Shown: positions 4,195 through 5,200 of the stretch, piece after piece
How positions within the stretch are numbered: position 1 is the first letter of the stretch
Layout: every line of letters begins with the position of its first letter
Origin: Promethearchaeota archaeon
GTDB taxonomy: Archaea; Asgardarchaeota; Lokiarchaeia; Sigynarchaeales; SOKP01
Direction of reading: 5' to 3'
Assembly (NCBI GenBank): GCA_019894655.1
Contig: JAGXNZ010000135.1
Span: 1 to 5,200, forward strand
DNA: 5,200 nt
Position numbers and translations under genes: made by a program
Notes under the pieces: model-generated
The model's database searches: none
Told to the model about the DNA's origin: nothing
What the model saw: only the letters and a program-made list of their open reading frames with translations

Positions 4195-5200
4195 ATAACA
4201 GAAACAAAAAAAGAAGCTGAAAGAAAGAAGCTATTTGGAGATACTTTAGAATATTTAGATAAAATTTATGAACCCAAATTAAGAAATCTTTTAAAAAGAT
4301 GCTACCAATGCGGTCGTTGTAGCGGGGTCTGTCAATTAAGTAAAGTACAGATATATACTCCAAGTAAAATAATTCAATTAATTTTAGAGGGTTTTGAAGA
4401 TAAGGTATTGGAGAGCGAAGTATTATGGGATTGTTTAACCTGTAATCAGTGTCTCAAAGATTGTCCTGAAAATATTAACTTTGCTGATTTGGTGAGAATG
4501 GCTAGATATAAAATGAGGCATACAACAAATCAAAATGTTGAACAGTTAATAGCACATAAAGGAGTTTACACAACGATTTCGGAAATAATGAGTAGGCCAT
4601 ATATAAATCCCGATAGATCTCTCGATTGGGTTCCTAAGGACTGCCTTATATCAGACAAAGGTAATATATTATATTATGTTGGTTGCTTACCTTTTTTTAA
4701 TTACGAACACGATAATTTAGACTCTATCGCTATTAGTACATTACAGATTTTAAGTAAAATCGAAAAAGAACCTATAGTTGTTTTCAAAGAGGAAGTTTGT
4801 TGCGGGCACGATCTTTACTGGGGTCAAGGGAAATTGAAAACCTTTATTAAACTAGCAAAGAAAAATATCGAGATGTTTGAGAATGCTGGAGTCTCCACTA
4901 TTGTGACTGCTTGTGCTGAATGTTATAGAACTCTTAAAATTGATTATCCAGAAATCTTTGAAGACTTTAGCGATAAATTTGAAGTAAAGCATATTATCGA
5001 GTATATTTATGAAATGTGGAAAGATGGTAAAATTGAATTTATAAGTAGTGGCGAGCTTGACGAAGAAATATCATTTACCTTTCACGACCCTTGCAGATTG
5101 AGCAGGTTTCTACCTAAAGAAAATAACATCACTGAAAAGGTTAGAGAAATATTCAAGGAATTCGAAAAATTAAACTACAAATTTAATGAGATGGCACACA
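4195..5200 (+). CDS. hdrD: HdrD-like protein: HdrC-type ferredoxin domain fused to HdrB-type CCG domains (3' end outside window)
   Basis: The open frame runs to the window edge (335 codons plus one base). It is an HdrC+HdrB fusion as in HdrD, GlpC and related proteins. Residues 36-46 (CYQCGRCSGVC) and 80-91 (CLTCNQCLKDCP) form a 2[4Fe-4S] ferredoxin. The first CCG domain is complete: C164-x37-C202-C203-x36-C240-x2-C243, matching the signature that binds the non-cubane [4Fe-4S] cluster which cleaves disulfides in HdrB. A second CCG domain begins with HDPC (297-300) and is cut by the window end. The expected role is the terminal thiol/disulfide or related reductase receiving electrons from HdrA. 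The start is unusual: only ATA 4195 (reading ATA-ACA-GAA) has a good Shine-Dalgarno, while ATT 4264 is a poorer choice and all ATG/GTG/TTG codons come after the first cluster motif. A base error turning ATG into ATA is possible. No transmembrane segment is visible in the part present. Confidence 0.9.
   Translation, partial: MTETKKEAERKKLFGDTLEYLDKIYEPKLRNLLKRCYQCGRCSGVCQLSKVQIYTPSKIIQLILEGFEDKVLESEVLWDCLTCNQCLKDCPENINFADLVRMARYKMRHTTNQNVEQLIAHKGVYTTISEIMSRPYINPDRSLDWVPKDCLISDKGNILYYVGCLPFFNYEHDNLDSIAISTLQILSKIEKEPIVVFKEEVCCGHDLYWGQGKLKTFIKLAKKNIEMFENAGVSTIVTACAECYRTLKIDYPEIFEDFSDKFEVKHIIEYIYEMWKDGKIEFISSGELDEEISFTFHDPCRLSRFLPKENNITEKVREIFKEFEKLNYKFNEMAH

Noticed and set aside
2504..4363. Reverse-strand frames at 2504-2716 and 4178-4363, and the + strand frame at 3097-3279
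   Set aside because: They are shadow frames inside or across the FrhB-like and HdrD-like genes without homology or a ribosome binding site of note.
1..5200. CRISPR arrays, insertion sequences, tRNA or rRNA genes
   Set aside because: No repeated spacer pattern, transposase motifs, terminal inverted repeats or RNA gene landmarks were seen; the window is almost fully occupied by five redox genes.

Overview
The window holds five co-oriented (+ strand) redox genes. The order is the C-terminal half of an HdrA-type flavoprotein, an MvhD/VhuD-family iron-sulfur protein, two consecutive ferredoxin-FrhB fusion proteins, and the N-terminal part of an HdrD-like (HdrC+HdrB, CCG-domain) protein. Both ends are cut: HdrA enters from the left and the HdrD-like gene leaves on the right. 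All lie in one direction with short gaps, apart from a 116-base gap at 1444-1559, so this looks like one operon for a heterodisulfide-reductase-like, probably electron-bifurcating, complex. No hydrogenase large or small subunit (MvhA/MvhG) is visible. The FrhB-like proteins (a family using F420, NAD(P)H or a similar hydride carrier with FAD) are the obvious candidates for the electron input or output module.

The most remarkable gene is the MvhD/VhuD homologue at 991-1443. It reads continuously through two in-frame TGA codons (1033-1035 and 1186-1188). Both sit exactly where the family has conserved cysteines: the second Cys of the N-terminal CxxC, and the first Cys of the GCxPxxC-type motif. 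This is the signature of a double-selenocysteine protein. The natural stop of the gene is also TGA, followed three codons later by TAA. The 3' gap contains an ATGA...GA element that can be drawn like the kink-turn core of a eukaryotic-type SECIS element, overlapping a perfect 8-bp hairpin. Published work (Mariotti and colleagues) described multi-Sec selenoproteins with eukaryote-like SECIS elements in Lokiarchaeota, so the window fits that setting, but I cannot prove the lineage or the fold from sequence alone.

The likely organism is an anaerobic, AT-rich archaeon, most plausibly Asgard/Lokiarchaeia. The alternatives are a Sec-using methanogen or a Sec-using anaerobic bacterium such as a sulfate reducer. 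I saw no convincing bacterial SECIS directly after either TGA. Ribosome-binding sites (for example GAGGGAGGT before the MvhD gene, GAGGAG before the HdrD-like gene) are present at several genes.

Region by region: 1-985 HdrA C-terminal half; 991-1443 Sec-containing MvhD/VhuD; 1444-1559 intergenic with hairpin/SECIS candidate, possible TATA-like box and RBS; 1560-3059 winged-helix-like domain + 2[4Fe-4S] ferredoxin + FrhB; 3069-4181 2[4Fe-4S] ferredoxin + FrhB; 4195-end HdrD-like protein, apparently starting at a rare ATA codon. Inferred electron route: FrhB modules and their ferredoxin clusters, then MvhD, then HdrA (FAD), then ferredoxin and the CCG-domain disulfide-reductase site of the HdrD-like subunit.
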